Source: Tannerella sp. (lineage in GTDB: Bacteria > Bacteroidota > Bacteroidia > Bacteroidales > Tannerellaceae). Taken from it: 25,111 nt of DNA. The position numbers were made by a program, and so were the translations under genes. The stretch is from positions 1 to 25,111 of the forward strand of contig JAIRXI010000188.1 in NCBI GenBank assembly GCA_031268395.1, in the 5' to 3' direction. The stretch's first letter is position 1. Each line of letters starts with the position of its first letter. Below the pieces are notes generated by a model, which saw nothing but the letters and a program-made list of their open reading frames with translations, did not search any database and was not told the DNA's origin. Positions 15,699 through 22,733 of this stretch are shown piece by piece.

Positions 15699-16343
15699 TT
15701 GCGGAAAGAAGACAGATACGGGGGGGTGATCGAGTGGTTCGTCCGGAACATGCCGGCGGCCGCAACCGAGTTGCAGTATACGGATCCGTTCCAGTTGCTG
15801 ATAGCCGTCATGCTGTCGGCACAGTGTACGGACAAGCGCGTCAACATGATCACGCCGGCGCTCTTCAAAGCCTTCCCTGTGCCCGAAGCGCTGGCGGCCG
15901 CCAGTCCGGAAGCCGTATACGAATATATCCGGAGCGTTTCCTATCCCAACAGCAAGGCCCGGCATCTGGTGGGCATGGCGCGGACGCTGCTGTCCGAATT
16001 TGACGGCAGGGTGCCGTCGGAGGTGGACGAACTGCAAAAACTGCCGGGCGTGGGACGCAAGACGGCAAACGTGATCGCGTCGGTGGTGTACAACAAGCCG
16101 GTCATGGCCGTGGATACGCACGTATTCCGCGTCTCCGGCCGCATCGGCCTGACCACGGACAGCAAAACGCCACTGGCTACCGAAAGGGAACTGGTCAGGC
16201 ACATTCCCGAAGCCCTCCTTGTCCGGGCGCATCACTGGCTCATCCTCCACGGGCGATACGTCTGCCTGGCGCGCAACCCGAAATGCGGAACATGCGGACT
16301 CCAGCCCTGGTGCAAACACTTTGCCGGAAACGAAGATCGATGA
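15699..16343 (+). CDS. nth: Endonuclease III
   Basis: The 214-residue protein is a base-excision-repair DNA glycosylase/AP lyase for oxidised pyrimidines. The helix-hairpin-helix L-P-G-V-G-R-K-T-A-N-V contains catalytic Lys121, and V-D-T-H-V holds catalytic Asp139. The [4Fe-4S] loop is complete with C-x6-C-x2-C-x5-C at the C terminus (CLARNPKCGTCGLQPWC). MLSAQCTDKRVN near 37 is also typical. The start is a TTG at 15699, preceded by GGGAG about nine bases upstream; the next Met (residue 18) would remove a conserved helix. It probably shares a transcript with pheS. Its last codons and stop lie inside the start of a degenerate heptamer repeat, so the extreme C terminus (EDR) may have been reshaped by the repeat. 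Confidence 0.95.
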   Translation: MRKEDRYGGVIEWFVRNMPAAATELQYTDPFQLLIAVMLSAQCTDKRVNMITPALFKAFPVPEALAAASPEAVYEYIRSVSYPNSKARHLVGMARTLLSEFDGRVPSEVDELQKLPGVGRKTANVIASVVYNKPVMAVDTHVFRVSGRIGLTTDSKTPLATERELVRHIPEALLVRAHHWLILHGRYVCLARNPKCGTCGLQPWCKHFAGNEDR

Positions 16344-16416
16344 ACGAAGATCGAAGAACGATGAACGATGAACGATGAGCGATGAACGATGAACGATGAA
16401 CGATGAACGATGAACG
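16331..16416 (+). repeat. Heptamer tandem array, unit ATGAACG
   Basis: Eight tandem copies of ATGAACG run from 16361 to 16416, with one variant (ATGAGCG at 16375-16381). Degenerate copies extend left to about 16331, through the nth stop codon at 16341-16343. The 7-base period means any reading frame encodes a 7-residue repeat (SFIVHRS on the minus strand), but I see no reason to call that a gene. The same heptamer recurs in the opposite orientation at 16901-16921. Confidence 0.95.
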
Positions 16417-16530
16417 GGCTTCCGTGCTCAGCGGAGAAAGCGCTATATAACAGCCGTATGGCAACCCTTCGTTTCGGACAGACCACCTCATTTCCACCTC
16501 CTTTTTAATAACAAAACAACCTCAGTAGCC

Positions 16531-16881
16531 ATGGCGATTCGCCAGAAGTCATGGCGATTCGTCAGAAGTCATGGCGATTCGCCGGAAGTCATGGCGATTC
16601 GTCAGAAGTCATGGCGATTCGCCGGAGGTCATGGCGATTCGCCGGAAGTCATGGCGATTCGCCAGAAATCATTGGGAATCGCCAGAAATCCTTGGGAATG
16701 GCCAGAAATCATTGGGAACGGCCAGAACTCATTGGGAATCTCCAGAAAACATTGGGAATGGCCAGAAATCATTGGGAATCTCCAGAAATCATTGGGAATC
16801 TCCAGAAAACATTGGGAATGGCCAGAAATCATTGGGAATGGCCAGAAATCATTGGGAATGGCCGGAAATCATTGGGAATAG
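16531..16881 (+). repeat. 20-bp tandem repeat array, 17 units in two related families
   Basis: Seventeen complete 20-bp units run head to tail from 16531 to 16870, then half a unit to 16881. Units 1-7 follow ATGGCGATTCGCCAGAAGTC, varying at the C/T of TCGCCA, the A/G of CAGAA and the final third base. Units 8-17 follow ATTGGGAATGGCCAGAAATC. Units 7 and 8 are hybrids: unit 7 has an A-type first half and a B-type second half. A 40-base block (16731-16770) recurs exactly at 16791-16830, so part of the array duplicated as a 60-base step. There are no spacers and no cas genes, so it is a minisatellite, not CRISPR. It lies in a convergent intergenic gap. The 111 bases between it and the left heptamer array show nothing recognisable. 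Confidence 0.97.
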
Positions 16882-16900
16882 AAACAATAAACGATGCCCC

Positions 16901-16921
16901 CGTTCATCGTTCATCGTTCAT
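16901..16921 (-). repeat. Inverted heptamer array on the other side of the 20-bp repeats
   Basis: Three copies of CGTTCAT (16901-16921) are the reverse complement of the ATGAACG heptamer at 16361-16416, followed by a partial copy and TTAAG (to 16928). The 20-bp array is thus bracketed by the same simple repeat in opposite orientations, which could pair in RNA or form a large cruciform in DNA. The remaining bases up to the HTH gene stop at 16973 show nothing recognisable. Confidence 0.9.
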
Positions 16922-16972
16922 TGTTAAGCAGTTTGCCGGGGGGAGCGACAGGCTGAAAGGCGCCCGTTACAG

Positions 16973-17959
16973 TTACAGGTTGTGCCTGTCGAAAAATGTA
17001 TTCAGGGTCATTCGCTGTTTTTCAAAAAAGGAAATCCGGTCTTTGTCCGCGCTGCAGGAAATGAGCGTGGATGTTCTTTTGAGCGCATGCATCCAGGTCT
17101 TCATCTGTTCGCATACCGACTTTTCGAGCGACGTTACCGCTCCCACACTGAAGGAACTTATCATGGAGATGCTCTCTATGTCGGAAGAGAGGTAATAGTA
17201 AGTCGTTTCGAAATTCAGGCTGGAGACGTAGATTTCTACCTTGTTCCCGTTCGGATAGGCGCCCTGAACAGCCAGTTTTTCCAGGCGGGTCAGGAAGTAT
17301 TCAATTTCTTTTTTCATCAGCCGCATGTCCGCGTCCGACATCAGGTGGATGCTGTAAAAATAATTGATGTCGTTCAGCATGTAGGTCAGGAAGAGTTCAT
17401 CCCAGATATAATACGTGTACTTGATGGCCATCACTTCCTGCAGGAATTGCGCATTCAGTTTTTTCTGGCGCTCGCTGAACGAGATTTCGGAGAAAAGCAG
17501 CGTACTGTAATTCTCCGTTTGATACATCCATTTCAGAATATACAGGTAGTAAAACGGCTCGTGAAAGACCGAAAAATGCAGCGGGATGATGGTGGTGGTA
17601 TAGCCATATTCGGAATACGACAGACTCCCGGCCCTGCGAATGGAGGCAATGTAGTCTGCCGTCATCCGGTAGTCTATTTCTTCCTGTTCGACAAAATTTT
17701 CCACGTGAAGAAAAAAAAGATGGCTCCGGTAGGGCGACACCATACCGGCCACATGGTCCAGCGAAATATCCAGTTTCCGGCCAATGATGACCATCTCGGC
17801 AAACGAGAAGAACACTTCGCCGCGCAGCCGCCTGTATATGGCCTCTTTCTTTATCGACAGGAGATCGGCCAGTACGGAGGCTACATTCGTCTTGTCCGAT
17901 ATTTTTTCTTTGGCTATTTCGATGAATTTCTCATGAAGCTCTTTATCCATATTTATCAT
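16973..17959 (-). CDS. Orphan helix-turn-helix regulator, Bacteroidales type
   Basis: The 328-residue protein has an N-terminal segment (about 20-72) that reads as a helix-turn-helix: NVASVLADLLSIKKEAIYRRLRGEVFFSFAEMVIIGRKLDISLDHV. The layout is like that of XRE/Cro-type DNA-binding domains. The remaining 250 residues are rich in Tyr, Phe, Leu and Ile and mostly helical in appearance, without a domain I recognise. No signal peptide or transmembrane segment stands out. Proteins with this plan (short HTH plus a long unannotated helical part) occur as paralogues in Bacteroidales. It may sense something through the C-terminal part, but the ligand and targets are unknown. It is monocistronic and converges on nth across the repeat locus. 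ATGs at 17959 and 17950 are both possible starts. Confidence 0.7.
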   Translation of the reverse strand: MINMDKELHEKFIEIAKEKISDKTNVASVLADLLSIKKEAIYRRLRGEVFFSFAEMVIIGRKLDISLDHVAGMVSPYRSHLFFLHVENFVEQEEIDYRMTADYIASIRRAGSLSYSEYGYTTTIIPLHFSVFHEPFYYLYILKWMYQTENYSTLLFSEISFSERQKKLNAQFLQEVMAIKYTYYIWDELFLTYMLNDINYFYSIHLMSDADMRLMKKEIEYFLTRLEKLAVQGAYPNGNKVEIYVSSLNFETTYYYLSSDIESISMISSFSVGAVTSLEKSVCEQMKTWMHALKRTSTLISCSADKDRISFFEKQRMTLNTFFDRHNL

Positions 17960-18334
17960 ATATCCCGTGAATAAAAGTATTTTTATGTGACTTGTTCAAT
18001 TTCAGCACGAAAATAAACAACTTATTTTGTATGTACTCCATATTGTTTCATAAAAAAAGCAACAAATAAACAACCGAAATTGTTTTCCGGAAGATTGTAT
18101 TTCAGTATGGAAATATTGACATTTTACCCAATTCATGAGACTGTTGTAATGAAAAGACTTCTCCTGATCCTGCGGAGGAGCAGGCGGCATGTACCCTGTC
18201 CGGAGATCCTGTTCAAAAAAAATGGTCCGGCCTGACCGGCGACGAATGTGACGCCACTGTCAATTCGACCGGAAACGGTCAGACCGTGTAACTGCACGCA
18301 CCCCGTTTTCCCCATTTTAGTGTCGATTATTTTA
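17960..18334. other. 375-base intergenic region, AT-rich then GC-rich, no gene found
   Basis: The left part (17960-18130) is AT-rich and should hold the HTH gene promoter; I find no exact TTTG/TAnnTTTG pair in it. The right part (about 18170-18300) is GC-rich and full of GACC/GGTC elements. These include a perfect hairpin GACCG-GAAA-CGGTC at 18267-18280 with a GNRA-type tetraloop, overlapping the palindrome ACGGTC-A-GACCGT (18275-18287). No convincing protein is encoded on either strand. Confidence 0.5.
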
Positions 18335-18342
18335 TATCTTTG
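18335..18342 (+). promoter_or_regulatory. Candidate -7 element for the LOG-family gene
   Basis: TATCTTTG is an exact TAnnTTTG match, 38 bases before the ATG at 18381. A TTTT at 18315-18318 is the closest -33-like element and is spaced slightly short (16 bases). A small hairpin, CCGGG-TTT-CCCGG (18350-18362), lies in the predicted leader. Confidence 0.6.
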
Positions 18343-18380
18343 CGCCGGACCGGGTTTCCCGGGACAGATAAATCATTTGT

Positions 18381-18932
18381 ATGGCAAACAATATTCGTTC
18401 GGTCTGTATCTACTGCGCGTCCGGCGCGGGCGTCCATCCGGCCTACGGGGAAGCGGCGGAAGAGACGGGCCGGCTGCTGGGGAAAAAAGGAATACGCGTG
18501 ATCAATGGCGCCGGCTCCACAGGGCTGATGCGCAGGGTGTCCGACGCGGCGCTGCGCGAGGGGGGCTGCGTGACCGGCATCATACCCCGTTTCATGGTGC
18601 GGAACGGCTGGTGTGACGAACACCTGACGGAGGTGATTGAAGTCGACACGATGCACGAACGCAAACAGCGGATGGCCGCCCTGTCGGATGCCGTCATTGC
18701 CCTGCCGGGCGGATGCGGCACGCTGGAAGAGTTGCTCGAAATCATTACCTGGAAACAGCTGGGCCTCTATCGCCACCCGGTCGTGATCCTGAATACGAAC
18801 CGCTACTACGACCCCCTGTTTGCGCTTTTCCGGCAGGCCGCCGACGAACGGTTTCTCCTTTCCACCGCCCTCTGGCATGAGTCCCGGACGCCGGAAGAAG
18901 CCGTGGAAATGATTTTTAAGGAGACCTGCTGA
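18381..18932 (+). CDS. LOG-family protein (cytokinin riboside 5'-monophosphate phosphoribohydrolase-like)
   Basis: The 183-residue Rossmann-fold protein carries the family motif P-G-G-C-G-T-L-E-E (109-117), which binds the phosphoribosyl group. It also has the N-terminal V-C-I-Y-C-A-S-G and the INGAGSTGLM nucleotide-binding loop (about 40-49). HERKQRM (near 93) supplies the family Arg/Lys residues. Bacterial members (TIGR00730 family) split nucleoside 5'-monophosphates into free base and ribose 5-phosphate, and some are mislabelled lysine decarboxylases. It should be cytosolic. The length is normal. It has its own candidate promoter. A 105-base gap with a large imperfect hairpin separates it from the radical SAM gene, so co-transcription with the next two genes is uncertain. 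Confidence 0.92.
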   Translation: MANNIRSVCIYCASGAGVHPAYGEAAEETGRLLGKKGIRVINGAGSTGLMRRVSDAALREGGCVTGIIPRFMVRNGWCDEHLTEVIEVDTMHERKQRMAALSDAVIALPGGCGTLEELLEIITWKQLGLYRHPVVILNTNRYYDPLFALFRQAADERFLLSTALWHESRTPEEAVEMIFKETC

Positions 18933-18959
18933 AATAAAACCGCCGGGATGCACGTTTGG

Positions 18960-19018
18960 GTGAATGATAAATGACAGGCGGGGCTTTTCCGGCCCGGCGC
19001 CGGTCGTTCATCATTCAC
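18960..19018. repeat. Imperfect inverted repeat between LOG and radical SAM genes
   Basis: GTGAATGATAAATGAC (18960-18975) pairs with GTCGTTCATCATTCAC (19003-19018): 14 Watson-Crick pairs, one G-U and one mismatch in 16. The inner loop is GC-rich. The right arm shares CGTTCAT with the repeats at 16901 and 24965. No T-run follows, so it is more likely a dispersed repeat or mRNA-stabilising hairpin than a normal terminator. Confidence 0.7.
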
Positions 19019-19037
19019 AATTAACAAGGGAACAGAC

Positions 19038-20489
19038 GTGAAGATAACATTTGTCATACCTCCCGTTTTCACCGGGGAACGGCCGGCCGAACGGACGGCC
19101 GGATGTACAACCATGGTTTATCCCATGATCAATATCTACGAACTGACGGTGGCTGCCATACTGGAAAACGAAGGCTATACCGTATGTTACGAAGATTTCG
19201 TTACCACTCGCCGTTCGACGGACATGTTCGGGCGGTTTCTTGCGCAGGACACGTCGGACATGTACATTATATGGTCGGTCAATCTCTCGATCAAAAACGA
19301 CGTGGCCGCCTCGGAACAGATTCGCCGCCATGCGCCGGCGGCTTATATCGTCTATGCGGGTCCCGCCCCGACGTATTATGCGCGGCATTTCCTGCAGGAT
19401 GACCGGCAAATTGCCGTGCGCGGCGAGCCGGAGGAGACGGTCGGGGAACTGTGCCGGCTCATTGTCGGGAAACAGTCCTGGCGGGAGGTCAGGGGCATTT
19501 CCTTTCTGGACGGCCGCCAGGCGGAGGTGCGGCACAACCCGCCGCGGGCGCTGCTGAAAGAGCTGGATTCGCTGCCGTTTCCGGCAAGGCATCTGGTGGA
19601 CAGGCGTCTTTTCAGCAACCCGAAGTTGAAGCGTTCTCCCTACACGGCGATGGTGACCTCGCGGAACTGCCCGTTTCACTGTATCTATTGCGTACCGAGT
19701 TCGCTGACCTTTGCCCGCGAACTGGAATATCGTGCCGGGACGGGCAAAAAGCCGCCTGTCTCCATGCGATCGCCGGAAAACGTGGTCGCCGAGATCGACC
19801 TGCTGGCCGCGGAGGGATACAGGGCCATCGGTTTCATGGACGACAACTTCATCACTTCCGAAAAACGGCTGGCGCCCATTGCCGCCGCGCTGCGCAGACA
19901 TGGCATCGCCTGGGGGTGCCAGGCCCGGGCCGATGCCATCACCGCCGACATTGCCCGCATCCTGGGGGAAAGTGGCTGCGGATATGTGGATCTGGGCGTC
20001 GAATCGTTCGACGACGAGATCCTGAAATATATCCGGAAGGGCCTCACGCACCGGCAGATCGTCGACGCCATCGGGCACCTGAACCGCTGCCGCGTGCCGG
20101 TCAAGCTGAATATCCTGATCGGCACCAGTCCGCTGGAAACGGAGGCATCTGTCAGGGAGACGCTGGATACGGCCATCCGCCTTCATGCCTCGCAGGTGAT
20201 GATCAATATCGCAGCGCCGTTTCCGGGGACGGAATTTCATCGCCTGGCCATGGAAAACCACTGGATTGAGGGGGGCGAATATGTGCCGACGGACGTGCAG
20301 CACCATTCCATTCTGTCCTATCCGGGCCTGAGCGGCAGGAAAATGGAGAAGCTCCTGTTCCGGTATAACCTCCGCTTCTTTCTGCGTCCCGGGTTCATCT
20401 GGTCGCATATCCGCCGCTTTTCCTCCTTCTCCGAATTTTGGAAGGCCTGCCGGGCGCTGAAGAACAAACTCACCCGTTCGGGGAGGTAA
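19038..20489 (+). CDS. B12-binding-type radical SAM enzyme
   Basis: The 483-residue protein has an N-terminal Rossmann-like domain (about 1-150; MKITFVIPPVF, and IVYAGPAPTYY near 100) of the cobalamin-binding kind. A radical SAM barrel follows, with the cluster motif C-P-F-H-C-I-Y-C (Cys211, Cys215, Cys218). GFMDDNFI (near 273), a GYVDLGVESFDDEILKYIRKG segment (near 315) and NILIGTSPLETEAS follow in the usual order. As is common in this class, the classic DxHxxG cobalamin motif is not evident, so B12 use is inferred from the fold only. Such enzymes methylate or rearrange unreactive carbons. The substrate is unknown. The start is a GTG at 19038 with AAGGGAA upstream. The GT2 gene begins 6 bases after its stop, so the two act together, probably on a glycolipid or glycan. 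Confidence 0.88.
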   Translation: MKITFVIPPVFTGERPAERTAGCTTMVYPMINIYELTVAAILENEGYTVCYEDFVTTRRSTDMFGRFLAQDTSDMYIIWSVNLSIKNDVAASEQIRRHAPAAYIVYAGPAPTYYARHFLQDDRQIAVRGEPEETVGELCRLIVGKQSWREVRGISFLDGRQAEVRHNPPRALLKELDSLPFPARHLVDRRLFSNPKLKRSPYTAMVTSRNCPFHCIYCVPSSLTFARELEYRAGTGKKPPVSMRSPENVVAEIDLLAAEGYRAIGFMDDNFITSEKRLAPIAAALRRHGIAWGCQARADAITADIARILGESGCGYVDLGVESFDDEILKYIRKGLTHRQIVDAIGHLNRCRVPVKLNILIGTSPLETEASVRETLDTAIRLHASQVMINIAAPFPGTEFHRLAMENHWIEGGEYVPTDVQHHSILSYPGLSGRKMEKLLFRYNLRFFLRPGFIWSHIRRFSSFSEFWKACRALKNKLTRSGR

Positions 20490-20495
20490 ACCGGC

Positions 20496-21287
20496 ATGAA
20501 ACTGTCGGCAGTCATCATCGGTCACAACTCCTGGCGCTACCTGGAGAAAAACCTGGCCTCGCTGCGTTTCCTGTACGGCGATCCGCAGGCGGAAATCATC
20601 TATGTCGACAATGCCTCCGCCGACGCCACCCTGCGCGAGACAAGGCGTCTCTATCCGCAGGTGACCGTCCTTGAGAGTCGGAAGAACACCGGCATTTCCG
20701 TCGCCCGGAACCGGGGGATCCGCGCGGCGTCGGGCGAATACGTCTGGCTGCTGGACAGCGATACGGAGGCCTCGGAAACGTCGCTCGCGGCGATGCTGTC
20801 TTTCATGGACGCGCATCCGGAAGCCGGCTTGTGCGGATGCAAGATGTACGGGCAGGACGGACGGGTGCAGGTGAGTTGCCGGAGGTTTCCCACCGTCGGC
20901 GGAAAGCTGAAGGCGGCATTCCGGATTGCCGTCCGCAGGCTGCGGGGAAAGGCGTCGCCTCCCGGTGCGCCGGAGCGATACTATGACCTGGATGCCGCCC
21001 GGCCTTTCGAGGTCGACTACGTGATTGGCGCCTGCCAGCTGTTCCGCCGGACGGCGCAGGAAAAAACCGGCCTGCTGGACGAACATATCTTTTACGGTCC
21101 GGAAGACGCCGATTTCTGCCTGCGGATGAGGCAGGCCGGTTACAAGGTGTTTTATCTGCCGCAGGTGTCGATGCTCCACGCCTATCAGCGTGTCTCGTCG
21201 CGCCGGGTGTTCTCGAAAATCAACGGCTACCACCTGCTGGGGCTGGTCCATTATTTCTGGAAACACCGGAACCGGACCATTCCCTGA
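20496..21287 (+). CDS. Family 2 glycosyltransferase (rhamnosyltransferase-like)
   Basis: The 263-residue protein has the GT-A fold pattern of GT2 enzymes. It starts with the strand SAVIIGHNSWRYLEKNL, then a nucleotide-binding segment IIYVDNASADAT (near 34-45), NTGISVARNRGIRAASGEYVWLLDSDT with the metal-binding Asp87-Ser-Asp89, and a C-terminal GPEDADFCLRMRQAGYKVFYLP acceptor/catalytic motif. The layout is close to WbbL-like rhamnosyltransferases. This would agree with rmlA elsewhere in the window, but donor and acceptor are inference. It has no obvious transmembrane segment. GGGGAGG upstream of the ATG at 20496 is a strong Shine-Dalgarno for this phylum. It is the second gene of a two-gene unit with the radical SAM enzyme. 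Confidence 0.92.
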   Translation: MKLSAVIIGHNSWRYLEKNLASLRFLYGDPQAEIIYVDNASADATLRETRRLYPQVTVLESRKNTGISVARNRGIRAASGEYVWLLDSDTEASETSLAAMLSFMDAHPEAGLCGCKMYGQDGRVQVSCRRFPTVGGKLKAAFRIAVRRLRGKASPPGAPERYYDLDAARPFEVDYVIGACQLFRRTAQEKTGLLDEHIFYGPEDADFCLRMRQAGYKVFYLPQVSMLHAYQRVSSRRVFSKINGYHLLGLVHYFWKHRNRTIP

Positions 21288-21501
21288 AAATGCATGTATC
21301 TTCCCGCAATCGCCACATATCTTTCGCCAGTCGGTATGTGTCGGCCGTGAAGCAGGCGTCTTTCGGCTCCTCCATGCCCTGTTGTGATTTCACCCTGCGT
21401 GGAGAAAAAGGGAAGAAGAGCGACCGGGCCAAATCCTGAACTTTTCATGTTTTCTGCTTGTTATATAAATGAGTTGTCTGATTTATTAATTAGAGAAAGA
21501 G
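21288..21501. other. Intergenic leader, no gene found
   Basis: This 214-base stretch after the GT2 gene has no convincing ORF on either strand and no clear terminator. The end (21450-21501) is AT-rich, with TTATATAAAT and then AGAGAAAGAG directly before the ATG at 21502. This looks like a leader for the small ORF that follows, but no TAnnTTTG is present. Confidence 0.4.
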
Positions 21502-21711
21502 ATGAAAGCGTTTAATTCAACGGAAAGAGAAACCGGAGTGCGGGCAAGGCATGACCTTGTGCTGCACAGCCACTATTCAAAGGCCGATTTCTTCTGTGAA
21601 GGGCAGGAGAAATGTGTAGAGAATACCGAAAGGGCAGGCATTATGAAGACAAAAACGAAAACAGCAAAACAGGAAGAGCGTTTCTCAGGACATTTCAACA
21701 TGTTCCTGTAG
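21502..21711 (+). CDS. Possible small protein, 69 residues, unknown function
   Basis: A 69-codon frame starts at an ATG just after AGAGAAAGAG, a purine-rich sequence that could bind the ribosome. The product is charged, with KTKTKTAKQEER near the C terminus and FNMFL at the end. It has no transmembrane segment, signal peptide or motif that I recognise, and it has two Cys. Internal ATGs include one at residue 48 (MKTKTKTAK), which could begin a 22-residue peptide. There is no homology I can recall. Its place, between two unrelated operons, does not suggest a role. It could be a chance frame. Confidence 0.3.
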   Translation: MKAFNSTERETGVRARHDLVLHSHYSKADFFCEGQEKCVENTERAGIMKTKTKTAKQEERFSGHFNMFL

Positions 21712-21910
21712 ATTCTTCCGGAGGGCTTCCCGACAGGCGAAGACAAAACGCCGCCTCCCCCCGAATACGCCAACATGCGACAAAACCCTTTGTATTCATC
21801 CATCTTTGTGTGCTCCATGTTAAAATACAAATTCAACATAACGAGGAAAATGCAGCCGTCCCGAAAACGGTTATTGCCTGCCTGTTTCGTATTCCCCGGC
21901 AGAAAATCCG

Positions 21911-21918
21911 TATCTTTG
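21911..21918 (+). promoter_or_regulatory. Candidate promoter -7 for the MBL-VOC-YgiQ operon
   Basis: TATCTTTG is an exact -7 match, 44 bases before the ATG at 21963. A TTTC at 21885-21888 lies 22 bases upstream, close to the normal -33 spacing. The 199 bases before it (21712-21910) hold no recognisable gene; a 63-codon frame at 21775-21966 runs through this promoter and is probably chance. Confidence 0.6.
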
Positions 21919-21962
21919 CCGGGCGAAAACCGTCTTTTTAGCGGTTCTAATAAAACAGGAAG

Positions 21963-22673
21963 ATGAAACTGACATATATCTATCATAGCGGATTTGTGAT
22001 TGAAGGGAAGACGTTTGCCCTGATTGTGGACTATTTCCAGGACACGGACGATGTTTTTGTCCGGAAACACATACCCCTGTTTGCAGGGCGCGTCTATGTC
22101 CTTGTCTCGCACCGGCATCCCGACCATTTCAATCCCGAAATCCTGAGATGGAAACGTTTGCGGCGGGACATTCAATACATTTTTTCCAAAGACATCCTGG
22201 AGCGGGAGAAAGCGAAACCTGCGGATGCGGCATACCTGGCCAAGGGCGATACCTGGTGCGACGACACCGTTTCCATCCGCGCTTTCGGCTCGACGGATAC
22301 GGGTGTCTCCTTCCTGATCGACGCGGAAGGCAAACGGATATTTCATGCCGGCGACTTGAACAACTGGCACTGGAGCGAAGATTCGACGCCCGCAGAAATA
22401 CAGACGGCCGAGTCCGATTTCCTGGCGGAAGTCGACCTGCTGGCGCAGTCGGTCGACCGGCTGGATCTGGCCATGTTTCCGGTGGATGCCCGCCTGGGCA
22501 GGGACTACATGCGGGGCGCCGAACAGTTTGTCGACCGCATTCGGGTGGCGGTCTTCTCGCCGATGCACTTCACTTCCTCCTGCGAGGCGGCCGAAGCCTT
22601 CCGACCTTATGCCGAACGCGCCGGATGCCGCTTTGCCGGATGGAAAGCGGAAGGGGAAAGCATCGACTTCTGA
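21963..22673 (+). CDS. MBL-fold metallo-hydrolase, UlaG-like
   Basis: The 236-residue protein has the metallo-beta-lactamase fold signature S-H-R-H-P-D-H-F with His50, His52, Asp54 and His55. The later ligands are in IFHAGDLNNWHW (near 126) and in SPMHFT (near 200). The start, MKLTYIYHSGFVIEGKTFALIVDYF, gives the short first strands of UlaG/YcbL-like proteins, which lack an RNA-processing extension. It should be a cytosolic, probably zinc- or iron-binding hydrolase. The substrate is not visible. It is the first gene of a likely operon with the VOC and YgiQ-type genes (60 and 34 bases apart). No odd features. Confidence 0.88.
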   Translation: MKLTYIYHSGFVIEGKTFALIVDYFQDTDDVFVRKHIPLFAGRVYVLVSHRHPDHFNPEILRWKRLRRDIQYIFSKDILEREKAKPADAAYLAKGDTWCDDTVSIRAFGSTDTGVSFLIDAEGKRIFHAGDLNNWHWSEDSTPAEIQTAESDFLAEVDLLAQSVDRLDLAMFPVDARLGRDYMRGAEQFVDRIRVAVFSPMHFTSSCEAAEAFRPYAERAGCRFAGWKAEGESIDF

Positions 22674-22733
22674 ATCCCCGTTTCCCCGTTCCCGATATGA
22701 CTTGTCCTGCATCACATAATACATTACCGAAAC

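Noticed and set aside
16232..16497. Minus-strand frames of 84-85 residues with S-F-I-V-H-R-S repeats
   Set aside because: The repeat peptide is a direct result of the 7-base simple repeat, and the frames run antisense into nth.
16531..16881. CRISPR array
   Set aside because: The 20-bp units abut with no unique spacers, units differ from one another gradually, and no cas genes are in the window.
18220..18300. Cobalamin riboswitch (GCCACTGT at 18253-18260 followed by GGAAA and GGTCAGACC)
   Set aside because: Only a GCCACTGT-like box and a GTCAGACC-like end fit. The upstream GGGAA/GGTG core is missing, the candidate promoter for the next gene lies downstream of it, and that gene (LOG family) is not a usual B12 target.
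21775..21966. 63-codon plus-strand frame
   Set aside because: It crosses the candidate promoter at 21911-21918 and overlaps the MBL start, and has no ribosome site or recognisable motif.
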